Below, in pieces: positions 1-9,070 of a stretch of 39,192 nt of DNA (the first letter of the stretch is position 1; each line of letters starts with the position of its first letter). The stretch covers positions 1-39,192 of IMG/VR virus record IMGVR_UViG_3300040802_000056; one strand, written 5' to 3'. The stretch comes from a virus. The translations under genes and the position numbers were made by a program. Under the pieces are notes generated by a model that ran no database searches, was not told where the DNA came from, and saw nothing but the letters and a program-made list of their open reading frames with translations.

Positions 1-1263
1 CAGGTCGTTGTCCACTTCGAAGGGACGAAACGGGAAAAGGTCGCCTACGGTACGTACAAGACTGAAGACGGCTACCGGCGCAGCATCGTATTCTGGGGCG
101 ATTACAACAACCACCCAGACTACCGCGAGCTGCTGATCGAGAACAACAACATCGTCCCTCAGCTCATTGCGACCAAAAGAGATATCATCCTGGGCGGTGG
201 ACTGATGGCTTACCAGGAAAGAATTGAGGATGGCAAGATCATCAAGGACGAAGTGATGATGCCCACGGAGTTTTCGGACTGGCTGGAGGAATACGTCTAC
301 GAACCAGACTTTCTGGAAGTCCAGACCAACAACCTGCTCAAGCACGGCAACTTCTTCACGGAATTCATACGCAACGGTGAAGATGAAATCGCAGCCATGA
401 AAGCCCATGAATGCCGCTACGCACGGGCAGAGAAGCAGGATGAAAAAGGACGCATCAACAACTACTACCTCTACAGCCGCTGGGGCAAAACCAGGAACCT
501 GCAACGCCTCATGGAGAAGCAGGAGATTCGCCGGATACCTGCTTACGACAAGAGTAAGAACCAGCCCAAGTTCATGACTCAGCATGCCGACAGGCTGCTC
601 GGTGGGCCTTACTACTACGCTCCACACTGGGAAGGCAGCCTGATTTGGATTCAGCTGTCCAACCTCATCCCCCAGTTCCACCTGGCCAATATCGAAAACG
701 GCTACAGCATCCGCTACCTCATCAAGGTGCCACAGGACTACTACTTCAAAAGCCTGAGCGAAGCAAAGCGAAAGGACGAAAAGAACCTCACCCAGAACCT
801 CCTGGAGGCTAAGGAAAACTTCAAGCGCAGGTTGAACAAGTTCCTGACCGGCGCAGACAACGCAGGCAGAGGGCTTATTGTGACCAAGCACCTGTACAAC
901 CATCTGCAGAAAGAATCGCCTGAGATTGAAATAGTGCCCCTTAAGGTAGACCTCAAGGATGAAGCCATGCTCAAGCTATTCGAATCCTCCAACACCGCCA
1001 ACACCTCCGCCCACGGCACTCCTCCGGCTTTGGCTGGCATCGCCACCGGCGCGAAGATGACCTCCGGCAGCGAGATCCGGAACCTCTACAATTTCTACCA
1101 GCTCGCCGCAACCAAGTCCGCCAGGAAGCAGCTAATCAAGCCGCTGCACCTCAAGCTGCGCAGCATGGGGAACCGTGACATTAAGCTGGGCTTCAAAAAC
1201 ATCATGCTTGAGACCACAGACAAAAACCCCAATGGCGTAACCCAACCAATAACTGAAGAATGA
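1..1263 (+). CDS. phage portal protein, 5' end outside window
   Basis: The reading frame is open from the first base, so the gene starts upstream and 420 residues are visible. The portal forms the dodecameric ring at one capsid vertex through which terminase pumps DNA and to which the tail joins. Support is a portal-like region around the in-frame Met at base 205 and a downstream stretch (about bases 600-730) with tyrosine-rich LLGGPYYYAPHWEG, then IPQFHLANIENGY, as in portals of Bacteroidota siphophages. The large terminase at the right edge would be its expected upstream neighbour. It overlaps the next gene by 4 nt (ATGA). The family call is from motif memory and gene order, not a search. 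Confidence 0.8.
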   Translation, partial: QVVVHFEGTKREKVAYGTYKTEDGYRRSIVFWGDYNNHPDYRELLIENNNIVPQLIATKRDIILGGGLMAYQERIEDGKIIKDEVMMPTEFSDWLEEYVYEPDFLEVQTNNLLKHGNFFTEFIRNGEDEIAAMKAHECRYARAEKQDEKGRINNYYLYSRWGKTRNLQRLMEKQEIRRIPAYDKSKNQPKFMTQHADRLLGGPYYYAPHWEGSLIWIQLSNLIPQFHLANIENGYSIRYLIKVPQDYYFKSLSEAKRKDEKNLTQNLLEAKENFKRRLNKFLTGADNAGRGLIVTKHLYNHLQKESPEIEIVPLKVDLKDEAMLKLFESSNTANTSAHGTPPALAGIATGAKMTSGSEIRNLYNFYQLAATKSARKQLIKPLHLKLRSMGNRDIKLGFKNIMLETTDKNPNGVTQPITEE

Positions 1264-2318
1264 GCTTATTCAAAATCACCACATCACCGGCGCCCAATAA
1301 TCCTGTAGTTGGAGATACAGAGTTCAAAGACTTTTACCCTTCCGTCAACAAGAACATGGATTGGTGTACGCTAAAATCCTACATCGAGCAAGCCGAGCTG
1401 AACCACATCATCCCTGCCATCTCCCAGGCTTTTTTTGATGCGCTCAACACTGAATACCAGAACGATGGCTCTATCGCCAATGAAGAAAAAGCCGCCGCCT
1501 TCCGGCTCCTCCGGTTCGCCCTGGCCTACTACACCATTTACGATGCCCTGCCGGAGCTGGGCGCGCGCATAGCCGATGCAGGCACTACCGAAAACAACAA
1601 CCAGGACACCATGCCCATCCGGCAATGGGTCTACAAAGAAACCCGGTGGAATGTCTACCAAAAAGCCTACCGATACCTGGACATGGCCCTGGCGCTCATG
1701 GAAGACTACATCAATGCAGGCAGCACCAACTTTGATGAATTCAAATCGAGCAGCGCGTACACCCAAGCCAAAGAACTACTCATCCCCAACGCCACACAGT
1801 TCCAGCAGTACTACAACATCGGCTCCAGCCGCTACACCTTCGTCGCCCTCCAGCCCTCCATCCGGAAAGCACAGCAGCGCCATATCAAGCCTTTGCTGTG
1901 CGAGCTCTACGATGAGCTATTGAGTGAGTTCAAAAGCGGCGCACTCAGCGAAGCCAACGAAGCCCTCCTCCCCTACGTCCAGCAGATCCTCGCCGAATAC
2001 GTGATCATCGAAAGCATCCCGGATATCAACTGGCTCAACGATGGAAAGACCTGGAAAGTAGTGGACGAGCCAACCCTATCATCTTTATCCATACAGACCA
2101 TACAGAACTCCCTGCAGCAGCTGCAAAGCAAAGCCGAAACCAATGCCGCTGCATTCAAGGTTCAGCTCGAGAACTTCCTCTACCAGAACCTGGACGACTA
2201 CCCCACTTACAAAGATTCTGATTGCAACCAGATAGCCGAAGACGATGACGAAGAAATTCTAGATGACGATTGCCTGGGCAGAGACGATTGTATCCCTCCA
2301 GGCGCTGTCATTATTTAA
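1260..2318 (+). CDS. conserved phage protein after portal, possible head-tail connector
   Basis: This 352-residue protein starts at an ATGA overlap with the portal, so the two are probably translationally coupled. It is soluble, mostly helical, and has a very acidic C-terminal tail (residues about 325-345, with DDDEE and DDD runs) that contains several cysteines. No enzymatic motif is seen. The sequence recalls uncharacterised proteins found near portals in Bacteroidota prophages. A place in the head-tail connector would fit the position, but that is inference. It could also be a minor head protein. Confidence 0.5.
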   Translation: MSLFKITTSPAPNNPVVGDTEFKDFYPSVNKNMDWCTLKSYIEQAELNHIIPAISQAFFDALNTEYQNDGSIANEEKAAAFRLLRFALAYYTIYDALPELGARIADAGTTENNNQDTMPIRQWVYKETRWNVYQKAYRYLDMALALMEDYINAGSTNFDEFKSSSAYTQAKELLIPNATQFQQYYNIGSSRYTFVALQPSIRKAQQRHIKPLLCELYDELLSEFKSGALSEANEALLPYVQQILAEYVIIESIPDINWLNDGKTWKVVDEPTLSSLSIQTIQNSLQQLQSKAETNAAAFKVQLENFLYQNLDDYPTYKDSDCNQIAEDDDEEILDDDCLGRDDCIPPGAVII

Positions 2319-2356
2319 TCACTGACCCCCCACCATGAACACAGGAAATATTGATA

Positions 2357-2785
2357 ATGTCATTCGAAGATTTAATTATGGAAATGATCGCCAGTAAAAG
2401 CATCAAAATCAGCTTCTCTCTTCTGGTTTCATTCCTGGCGCATAGCGTCGTGCCTATCGCCGGGTTTATTGTCACCGGCAGCATCCTTGTCGTTGCAGAC
2501 TTGGTCACCGGTATTATAGCCGCCCAAAAAAAGAAAGAGCCTATTCACAGCAACGGGCTAAGGCGTACCGTCACCAAGATCGTCAGCTATATGGCTGCCG
2601 TGCTCCTAGGGCACATCGTGCAGCAGGTATACCTGCCCAGCGTCCCGATCGTCTACGCCATCAGCCTCTACATCGCACTGATAGAATTTAAGAGCAACCT
2701 GGAAAACCTCAGCATCATCACCGGCACCGACATAGGCAAAGCCGTGTGGGGACTGATTCAATCCAAGCTGCCCAAGATCAAGTAA
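2357..2785 (+). CDS. phage holin, toxin-secretion/phage lysis type
   Basis: A small membrane protein of 142 residues. After an amphipathic start it has hydrophobic segments at about residues 15-50 (FLAHSVVPIAGFIVTGSILVV), then the VADLVTGIIAAQKKKEPIHS motif typical of phi29/LC3-like holins (Phage_holin_4 family), and further segments at about 70-105. Holins oligomerise in the inner membrane and trigger lysis by releasing lysin. ATG at 2357 is preferred; an in-frame TTG lies two codons upstream. The lysin partner is about 15 kb away at 17867, so the lysis cassette is split. Confidence 0.75.
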   Translation: MSFEDLIMEMIASKSIKISFSLLVSFLAHSVVPIAGFIVTGSILVVADLVTGIIAAQKKKEPIHSNGLRRTVTKIVSYMAAVLLGHIVQQVYLPSVPIVYAISLYIALIEFKSNLENLSIITGTDIGKAVWGLIQSKLPKIK

Positions 2786-2814
2786 TTACTCATCATCTTT
2801 TAAACCTTGAATTC

Positions 2815-3420
2815 ATGGAAACTTTAGATTACAGAGCGCCCATCCGCGGGATTGCCAAAATGATCCTCAAGCTCCTCACTCAGCTGGCAGCTATGTTTGC
2901 CAAGCAGATCAAAGACCTGGAGCTCCGCCTTATGGCTACCGGCATCCTGGAAGGTGCCGGCCAGGCCGTCGAAGTCCTCAGCGATGCCGACCCCAATGAC
3001 CGCGAGCAGCTGCGCGCTATCCTCAATCAGCTCATCAACCGACCCGAGTTTTCCAACTCTGCCAAAGCCGAGCTGATGACTCAGATTGCCAAGCTGTCCA
3101 ACGAGCAAGTCCGGGCTACGCTGGCCATCATCAACGAGAACACCATCCCAATTGCCGACCTGCTCACCGATGAGAACGAAGACAACTCCGAGCAGATCCG
3201 CGAATACCTGGTGGTGCAGCTGCAAAGCCCGGACGGCATCGCCTTCTTCAACAACCTGCTCGCCATCATCCTGCCGAAGCTGTACGCTGATACGCTTACG
3301 CTGATCATCGTGCAGGCCCTCATCGCATTCCTCGAAGAGGATAGCGAAGCCGATGAAGACAAACAAGCGGTCATTATGCGCCTGCGCGCCACCGCGCAAG
3401 CCTACGACATGGCTGCCTAA
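2815..3420 (+). CDS. hypothetical helical phage protein
   Basis: A 201-residue helical protein with several hydrophobic helices (about residues 12-30 and 150-180) and acidic linkers. No motif is recognised. The ATG at 2815 is chosen because longer frames would run back into the holin gene; it leaves a 29-nt gap after the holin stop. A strong terminator follows, so this gene probably ends the transcript that includes portal and holin. Repeated FFNNLLAIILPKLYADTLTLI-like hydrophobicity could mean membrane association near the holin, but that is speculation. Confidence 0.6.
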   Translation: METLDYRAPIRGIAKMILKLLTQLAAMFAKQIKDLELRLMATGILEGAGQAVEVLSDADPNDREQLRAILNQLINRPEFSNSAKAELMTQIAKLSNEQVRATLAIINENTIPIADLLTDENEDNSEQIREYLVVQLQSPDGIAFFNNLLAIILPKLYADTLTLIIVQALIAFLEEDSEADEDKQAVIMRLRATAQAYDMAA

Positions 3421-3452
3421 CGAGTGTTTTCTCATATAGTATGTTTGTTTTG

Positions 3453-3486
3453 GAAGCCTGGCCAATCAGCCGGGCTTCTTTGTTCT
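3453..3486 (+). terminator. rho-independent terminator
   Basis: GAAGCCTGGC (3453-3462) pairs with GCCGGGCTTC (3469-3478) with one G-U pair and a 6-nt loop. A T-rich tail TTTGTTCT follows. It separates the portal-holin transcript from the tape measure pair. Confidence 0.8.
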
Positions 3487-3520
3487 ACCCTACCCCTGCC
3501 TCCTGGAGTACCTTCCAACC

Positions 3521-4084
3521 ATGGAAGGCAAATTCGACAAAGTAACACTAGAAGCTATTGAGCAAGTCGCGGAGGTATTCGGCATGGAAACCCTGCGCAT
3601 GCTCATTGGCCGCATCAACAAAGAAGGGCTGGTCAACACCAGGGGGCTCATACACTCCCTGGGCTACGATACCCGCAATGACCTTTCCAAAGTCGTATTC
3701 AGCATGCGGTGGGCATTTGAAGAATACGGGCGTTTCCAGGACTTGAAGAAGCACACCTACACCGCCCAGCCGCCCATTGATGAGATTGTCGCATGGGTAG
3801 AAAAGAAAGGGCTTGCCGCATTTGGCGAAGACCCCCGCCCGTACAAAAACAAAGTCAAAAGCGATGCCCGGCGCATGAATGAGATTGCCTGGGGCTTCGC
3901 CAGAAAGACCGCATCCAACCCGCGGTACCGCAAGCGCACCAAGTGGTTCAATGATGTTTTCTACCGCAACCTGTCCGCCCTCCAGGAAGAACTCCTGCTG
4001 GCAACCGGCGATGTGGCTATAGAGCAGATGAAGCAAAGCTTACTCAACCGCCTGAAAACAGGCCCTACTACACGACTTTTCTAA
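3521..4084 (+). CDS. hypothetical protein before tape measure, possible tail completion/neck protein
   Basis: A 187-residue basic protein. The N-terminal half is helical (VTLEAIEQVAEVFGMETLRML). The middle reads IDEIVAWVEKKGL and then a NEIAWGFARKTASNP-RYRKRTKWF stretch, which is somewhat reminiscent of HK97 gp10-like tail completion proteins (an amphipathic helix, then a basic turn, before a long C-terminal helix). The tape measure gene starts 10 nt after its stop. Function is inferred from position and weak resemblance only; a tail-assembly role is also possible. Confidence 0.5.
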   Translation: MEGKFDKVTLEAIEQVAEVFGMETLRMLIGRINKEGLVNTRGLIHSLGYDTRNDLSKVVFSMRWAFEEYGRFQDLKKHTYTAQPPIDEIVAWVEKKGLAAFGEDPRPYKNKVKSDARRMNEIAWGFARKTASNPRYRKRTKWFNDVFYRNLSALQEELLLATGDVAIEQMKQSLLNRLKTGPTTRLF

Positions 4085-4094
4085 CAATTAAGCC

Positions 4095-7085
4095 ATGGCA
4101 ATACGTAGAGACAACGTCCAGCTCGTACTGGAAATAGAAGCGCAAGATGGAGTTCGAGCTTATCAAAAGCTGCTCGATGAGTCGAAAAAGGTGACCAACC
4201 AAATGCGGAACCTGAAACGAGCTGGCAAGGAAAACAGCGAAGAGTTTAAGCAGCTCCAAAAAAGAGCCAGTGAGCTTAATCAAGAAATGAATGAGCTGGG
4301 CGGTGCCGGTGCCAACATGGCGCAGCTGATCACCCGGTCCAAGCAGTTAAACCAAGAGCTAAAAAGCTTAGTCCCTGGCACCAAGCGTTTCATTGAGGTA
4401 ACCGAAGAACTCAAGCAAGTCAACAGCAGGCTCAAGGATATTAGGGAACAAACCCGAGGTGTAAGCAGTGAGCTGGAGGAAATGCGGATTGCAGGGATTA
4501 AGGTGCCGCCTGCTTTTGTGAAGATCGCAAACGGCATAGAGACGGCATTCAAAGCATTCTTTGCCCTTCAGATTGTTCAGTTCTTTATCGAATGGGGCAA
4601 CCAGGTCAGTGCGCTCACTCGAGAATACCAAAAGCTTCAAGGCCAGATCGAGCAAACCACCGGCGCATCTGGCCAGCAGTTAGACGACTACACTGTCCAG
4701 CTCTCTGCAATTAGCCGCACATTCAAGGTAGAAAATCAGGAAATCATCAATGCAGCCACAGCCCTCACCAAGCAGCTTACCGGCGATTTTGGGGAATCCT
4801 TGCGGCTGATTGAACAGGGTTTTGTAGCAGGGGCGAACCGGGGCGGTGACTTCCTGGACCAGGTTAAAGAGTACCCCGCGTTTTTCAGAGAGGCAGAACT
4901 AACCGGGGAGCAGATGATTGCGACCATTACGCAGAGCGTACAGGAAGGTGTATTTTCTGATAAGGGCGCTGATCTCATCAAAGAATTTACACTTCGCGTC
5001 CGGGAGCTGACACCCGCCACCCAAGCTGCACTGGAAGGCATCGGCATCACCTCTGAGCAAATCCGTAAGAAGATTGAAGAAGAAGGGATTGGCGCGGCTT
5101 TTGAAATGGTGCAAACCCAACTGAGAAAGTTGGAGCAAGACTCCCCTGCTGTAGGTGCCGCATTGGCAGATATATTTGGCGGCCCGGGTGAGGATGCCGG
5201 TATCCAGTTCGTAGAGAACCTTAATCTGGCAGATGCCAGTATGGAAAAACTGACCGACACCAGCAATGAGTACGTGATGCAGCAACAGGCCCTACTGGAG
5301 GCAGAGCGCCAATTGTCTGAAGCTCAACTACAGCTCACCAAGGTGTCTGGACAATACGTAAACCAGTTGCAAATACTCGGTACGAAAGTGCTGGCTACCG
5401 TGATTTCCGGAGTTTCAAAGTTCCTCAACATCATCAAAGAAACCCCTGCTTTTCTTAAAGAAAACCGAGTGATCATTGGCGGGCTGGCGGCAGGGATTAT
5501 CTTGCTGAATAAGCAGCTGATCATCAGCTCTGCGCTCAGCTTGAAAGATGCTGCGGCAAAGAAAGCGGCTATCATTGCCACACAGGCTCAAACCATTGCC
5601 ACCAGGGGATTGAATGCTGTAATGCGGGCAAATCCTATTGGGGTAGTTATTACCGCATTATCGCTTTTAGCAGGTGCTATAAAAATAGCCTACGATCGTT
5701 CTCAAACATTCAGAGCTGTTATTGCCGGTACTTTCGGTGTCCTTCAGGAATTTGGGCAAATCATAAAAGAGAGCTTTTCAAACTTCCTGGGCATCTTCTC
5801 TGACCTGAGTGAAGGCAATATCAAAAGTGCTTTTGAGCGCTTCAAAAAAAGTGCTGCCAATACCAACCCCATTTCTTTCTTTAGGCAGCAAGGCGGCCGG
5901 CTCAAAGAAGCCTTTATCGAAGGCTACAATGACAAGCTCCAGGAGGAAATGATTGCTTCTACAGAAGAAGCCATTCCAGATGCAGAGGTTGAATCTCTAT
6001 CGGCTCAAGCCAAAAACCTGGGCAACGATCTTGGCAGGACTACCGGTGAAGAATTTAAGAAGAGCCTTCAGAAAGAAGCCCCAAAGGTTCAACGCGAAGA
6101 AGTCTCCGCAATGGACATAGGCGATGAAGACGTAGACAGCGAAATCGTAGACAACGCCTTTGCCTCTGAGCAAGAGTTACTCAAGAACCGATTCCTGCAG
6201 GCACTCATGACCGAGCAGGAATACTACGATCAGCGCTATGAGCTACAGCAGCAAGACTACGAGCGAAGGCTGGATTTCCTGCAGGAAAAGTTTGGGGAAG
6301 AAAGCGCCGCCTACATTCAGCTGGAGAATGAAAAGCTGGAGAAACAAAAAGACTATGAGATGCAGCGCCAGGAACTCACCCGGCGTACCGAAGACATCCG
6401 GGCACAGTTGATGCGGGAAGGAGTAAATGCTGTAAGCGATTTGGTAGGAACCACCATAGATTTACTCGGGCAGGAAGATGATGAGCGCAAAAAGAACAGC
6501 CTTGCGCTAAAAGCCTTCTCAGCTGGCAAAGTCCTTATCGACACCCAGGAAGCCATCATGGCGATCATTAAGAATGCAGAGGCTAACCCTCAAAACATCC
6601 TTTTCCCAGCTGCAGGTAAAATCATTTCGGGCATCAAGATTGCAGCCGTTAGTGCGAAATCATTAGCCGCATTGAATAAGATTAGAGGTACCAGCTTTTA
6701 TAGTGGCGGCCATACCGGCGACAAAGTCATCATGCCCGATGCCTACGGCGGCATCGTCGGAGCCGTCCACAAAAACGAATGGGTAGCGCCGGACTGGATG
6801 ACCGGGCACCCAGTGTACGGTCAGACTATCGGCTGGCTCGAAGCCATGCGGCAGCGCGGGTTCAAAGACGGAGGCTTCACTACCATCAACACTACCCCTA
6901 CCCTGCCGGTCAGCAATACCCTGGGCACCGCCCCCGACGAATCCCGGGAATTGATGATGATGTTCCTCAAGGGCAATGACCAGCTCATCAAAGCCATACA
7001 GCGCAAACGCTTTGAGGTGACTACCGGGCAAATTCGGGACGGCCTGCAGGAAGAAGATGAACTGGACCGCAACAGCGGGTTCTAA
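4095..7085 (+). CDS. phage tail tape measure protein
   Basis: 996 residues, the longest gene in the tail module. The tape measure sets tail length and leaves the tail tube during DNA injection. Residues 1-130 are heptad-rich coiled coil. Residues about 160-405 resemble the phage minor tail (tape measure core) domain with an LTPATQAALEGIGI-type repeat and ALADIFGGPGEDAG. Residues about 455-535 are strongly hydrophobic (GGLAAGIILLNK, ANPIGVVITALSLLAG), fitting membrane insertion. A second coiled coil lies at about 690-780. The C-terminus has glycine-rich SGGHTGDK and VHKNEWVAPDW, as in Bacteroidota tape measures. A bidirectional-looking terminator follows. Confidence 0.93.
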   Translation: MAIRRDNVQLVLEIEAQDGVRAYQKLLDESKKVTNQMRNLKRAGKENSEEFKQLQKRASELNQEMNELGGAGANMAQLITRSKQLNQELKSLVPGTKRFIEVTEELKQVNSRLKDIREQTRGVSSELEEMRIAGIKVPPAFVKIANGIETAFKAFFALQIVQFFIEWGNQVSALTREYQKLQGQIEQTTGASGQQLDDYTVQLSAISRTFKVENQEIINAATALTKQLTGDFGESLRLIEQGFVAGANRGGDFLDQVKEYPAFFREAELTGEQMIATITQSVQEGVFSDKGADLIKEFTLRVRELTPATQAALEGIGITSEQIRKKIEEEGIGAAFEMVQTQLRKLEQDSPAVGAALADIFGGPGEDAGIQFVENLNLADASMEKLTDTSNEYVMQQQALLEAERQLSEAQLQLTKVSGQYVNQLQILGTKVLATVISGVSKFLNIIKETPAFLKENRVIIGGLAAGIILLNKQLIISSALSLKDAAAKKAAIIATQAQTIATRGLNAVMRANPIGVVITALSLLAGAIKIAYDRSQTFRAVIAGTFGVLQEFGQIIKESFSNFLGIFSDLSEGNIKSAFERFKKSAANTNPISFFRQQGGRLKEAFIEGYNDKLQEEMIASTEEAIPDAEVESLSAQAKNLGNDLGRTTGEEFKKSLQKEAPKVQREEVSAMDIGDEDVDSEIVDNAFASEQELLKNRFLQALMTEQEYYDQRYELQQQDYERRLDFLQEKFGEESAAYIQLENEKLEKQKDYEMQRQELTRRTEDIRAQLMREGVNAVSDLVGTTIDLLGQEDDERKKNSLALKAFSAGKVLIDTQEAIMAIIKNAEANPQNILFPAAGKIISGIKIAAVSAKSLAALNKIRGTSFYSGGHTGDKVIMPDAYGGIVGAVHKNEWVAPDWMTGHPVYGQTIGWLEAMRQRGFKDGGFTTINTTPTLPVSNTLGTAPDESRELMMMFLKGNDQLIKAIQRKRFEVTTGQIRDGLQEEDELDRNSGF

Positions 7086-7115
7086 AAACCGTGTTTCTTA
7101 ATTGTGTGATTTATC

Positions 7116-7143
7116 GCCCTGGGCATTCGCCCGGGGCTTTTTT
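7116..7143 (+). terminator. rho-independent terminator between convergent genes
   Basis: GCCCTGGGC (7116-7124) pairs with GCCCGGGGC (7129-7137) around a 4-nt loop, with one G-U pair, followed by TTTTTT. It ends the tape measure transcript just before the convergent integrase gene. Confidence 0.88.
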
Positions 7144-7184
7144 GCAACCACCCCTATTTCTGTGACATAATAAATTGATAGAAC

Positions 7185-8387
7185 TTAAAGCAGGTTGTTC
7201 TTAAACCGGTCTTTGATCCGCTTATTCACCTTCTTTTTGTGACGGTACTTGAGCGTCATATCAGGCGTATGGTGGCCAGCCTGGTCCTGCACCGCCAGGA
7301 TATTCATATCGTCCATCTCCAGAGCATCCGTGATGCCAGTATCTTTCCAGCTGTACCAATGCAATCCAGAGATATCTACCAACAGACCCTCCTTTTGCAT
7401 GCGCAGCAGGATACGCCGGTGCCGTTTGCCCATCGTATTCTTATTGCAAGGCTTTGGCTGTCCAGGCTTGAAGCCCTCACCAAAGACATAGAACTTCATC
7501 GGGATCCGGTCAATAAACACAGGGTCGAAATAATGCAGGAAGTCAGCTGGGATAGTCACATATCTGGTTTTCTTAGTCTTCGCTTTACTGCTGGGTATCG
7601 TTACCATACCATTCTCCAGATCAATATCCTCCCTCATCAGCCGCATAATCTCTGAAGGACGCATGAAGCAGCAATATTCCAGCAGCAGCGCATAAAAAAG
7701 CAGCTGGCTTTCTTCCCGGATGCGAGTGATGACCAGGCGCGCCTCCCGGGGCGTGAAGTTGCGGCGCTGCTTTTCCGGCTTATCCATATACGGTATCTCC
7801 GTAAATGGGCTTGCATCGATATACTCCTTCCGGACCAGCTCATTGAAGATAGCCCGCATGTAACGCAGGTTATTATTGTAGGCATAGGCCCCCAGGTCAC
7901 GGTCTACCAGGCAACTATCCATATAGCCAGCCGCATGGCGGCGGGTGATGGCATTCACTTCCAGCCGGTCCCACCGGTGCTTGCGCAAATACAGTATGAA
8001 GAACTTAGCCGTTGAGCCGTAGGAGCGCATCGTGTCTTTGCGGGTAGTCTTCGACTTCAGCTGAAGGATGTAATCCACCGCCTCCACCACATTCGTTTTT
8101 CCCAAGTGGTCTTGTTGACTCTCCAGGAGCGCGCTGTTCGGCACCTTGCCCTCCTCAAACAAAGAGATAGGCCGACCCTGCTCCAGCCACCAGGTCAGTT
8201 TATCCACAATCTCCTGCCCTCTCTTTTCGCGAGTAGGCACATCCTTGATTCTGTTAAGATTGAAAGTGAAGCGGAAGCGCTCACGCAGCTTCGTGATGTC
8301 GTTGATGGCATACAAAACGATGTACCACCGATTGTTTCCCTTGACGAGCCGGGGCGGCTCCCATGTGGGCAAAAAGTTTTTTTTCAT
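7185..8387 (-). CDS. int: tyrosine recombinase/phage integrase
   Basis: A 400-residue site-specific recombinase expected to integrate the phage at attB. An N-terminal arm-binding-like region (1-90) is followed by a SAM-like core-binding domain (about 95-195) and a catalytic domain (about 205-395). Catalytic residues visible are Arg243 (FMRPSE), a Lys in SSKAKTKKTRYV, His372 or His373 (QAGHHTPDMT) and nucleophile Tyr381 (TLKYRH). The usual H-x-x-R box reads Y345-S-W-K348-D-T-G, so His and Arg are replaced by Tyr and Lys, a variant I associate with Bacteroidota recombinases. On the minus strand, a TACATTTG at 8454-8447 resembles a Bacteroidota -7 box. The candidate attP lies just upstream. Confidence 0.93.
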   Translation of the reverse strand: MKKNFLPTWEPPRLVKGNNRWYIVLYAINDITKLRERFRFTFNLNRIKDVPTREKRGQEIVDKLTWWLEQGRPISLFEEGKVPNSALLESQQDHLGKTNVVEAVDYILQLKSKTTRKDTMRSYGSTAKFFILYLRKHRWDRLEVNAITRRHAAGYMDSCLVDRDLGAYAYNNNLRYMRAIFNELVRKEYIDASPFTEIPYMDKPEKQRRNFTPREARLVITRIREESQLLFYALLLEYCCFMRPSEIMRLMREDIDLENGMVTIPSSKAKTKKTRYVTIPADFLHYFDPVFIDRIPMKFYVFGEGFKPGQPKPCNKNTMGKRHRRILLRMQKEGLLVDISGLHWYSWKDTGITDALEMDDMNILAVQDQAGHHTPDMTLKYRHKKKVNKRIKDRFKNNLL

Positions 8388-8410
8388 TTGAAGGTCTTCG
8401 GCTTGCCCCA

Positions 8411-8630
8411 GACTGAGTCAGAACTGTGTCAGCAAAACCGAGGTTTCAAATGTAAGTAGTTGAAAAATAGAGACTTGTAAGAAAAACAGCGGAGGAGGAG
8501 GGATTTCCTACCAACCCCCTACCCTTCCCAAAGCACTAATAAACAGTGCTTTAAGAATTAAAACCAATCGCTATTCCAAGGCTACTGACCCACTACTGAC
8601 ACACTTCTGACACACTGACACGGCCGTTTA
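8411..8630 (+). other. candidate attP: core inverted repeat flanked by arm-type repeats
   Basis: A perfect 8-bp inverted repeat, AAAGCACT (8530-8537) and AGTGCTTT (8545-8552), surrounds a 7-bp spacer AATAAAC, the geometry of a tyrosine recombinase core site. On one side are four near-tandem 11-bp units (CTACTGACCCA, CTACTGACACA, CTTCTGACACA, then CTGACACGG) at 8582-8623. On the other are CTGAGTCAG (8413-8421) and CTGTGTCAG (8424-8432), which read CTGACTCAG and CTGACACAG on the minus strand, so the arm repeats face each other across the core. No gene fits here. The hairpin could instead be a weak terminator; that is less likely without a neighbouring gene end. Confidence 0.6.
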
Positions 8631-8647
8631 GGCAAAAAAATATAAGG

Positions 8648-9064
8648 CTACACCAAGCCCGTTTCTTTATTATCCATATCATCCAGCTCCCGGCGTTCGC
8701 GTTCAGCGCCCATATCTGCCATAGCTTTTGTCGTTGACCTAAGCTCCTTCATCTCGATATCGGTATTGATACGCTCTACCTGGCCACCCAAAGTGAACAG
8801 ATCAATCGTAGCACCTACCCCGGCAACGCCCAGTGTGAACAGATAGAGAAAACCTGTGCCCGTTTTGCCCAGGTAAAAACGGTGAAAGCCCAATATGCCA
8901 AACAGACCAATGAAGTACCATAAATAAGCCTTCGTCTTGCTTTTCATGTCTGGATGGTCCTGGTCTGGTTCAGAACGAAGCCGCTTGAAAAGGTTTATAA
9001 TAAACCAGACAAAGCCCCCTACTACCATCAAAATAATCGCTAGAATAAATACCGTCTCGCCCAT
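8648..9064 (-). CDS. TM2-domain membrane protein
   Basis: 138 residues with an N-terminal transmembrane helix (about 3-27), a charged linker, and a clear TM2 domain at about 47-92 (FIGLFGILGFHRFYLGKTGTG, then GVAGVGATIDLFTL). TM2 domains are two-helix membrane modules of unknown function, common in bacteria. The C-terminal 40 residues are charged and probably cytoplasmic. It sits between integrase and repressor on the repressor strand, so it may be expressed in the lysogen. A superinfection-exclusion or lysogenic-conversion role is a guess from position. Confidence 0.8.
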   Translation of the reverse strand: MGETVFILAIILMVVGGFVWFIINLFKRLRSEPDQDHPDMKSKTKAYLWYFIGLFGILGFHRFYLGKTGTGFLYLFTLGVAGVGATIDLFTLGGQVERINTDIEMKELRSTTKAMADMGAERERRELDDMDNKETGLV

Positions 9065-9070
9065 TTGTTC

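Noticed and set aside
2746-2814. Longer start for the gene at 2815
   Set aside because: It would overlap the holin coding end in another frame and lacks support; ATG 2815 fits the gap.
3440-3447. TATGTTTG as a -7 promoter box
   Set aside because: No TTG at the right distance upstream, and the start would fall in the terminator hairpin at 3453.
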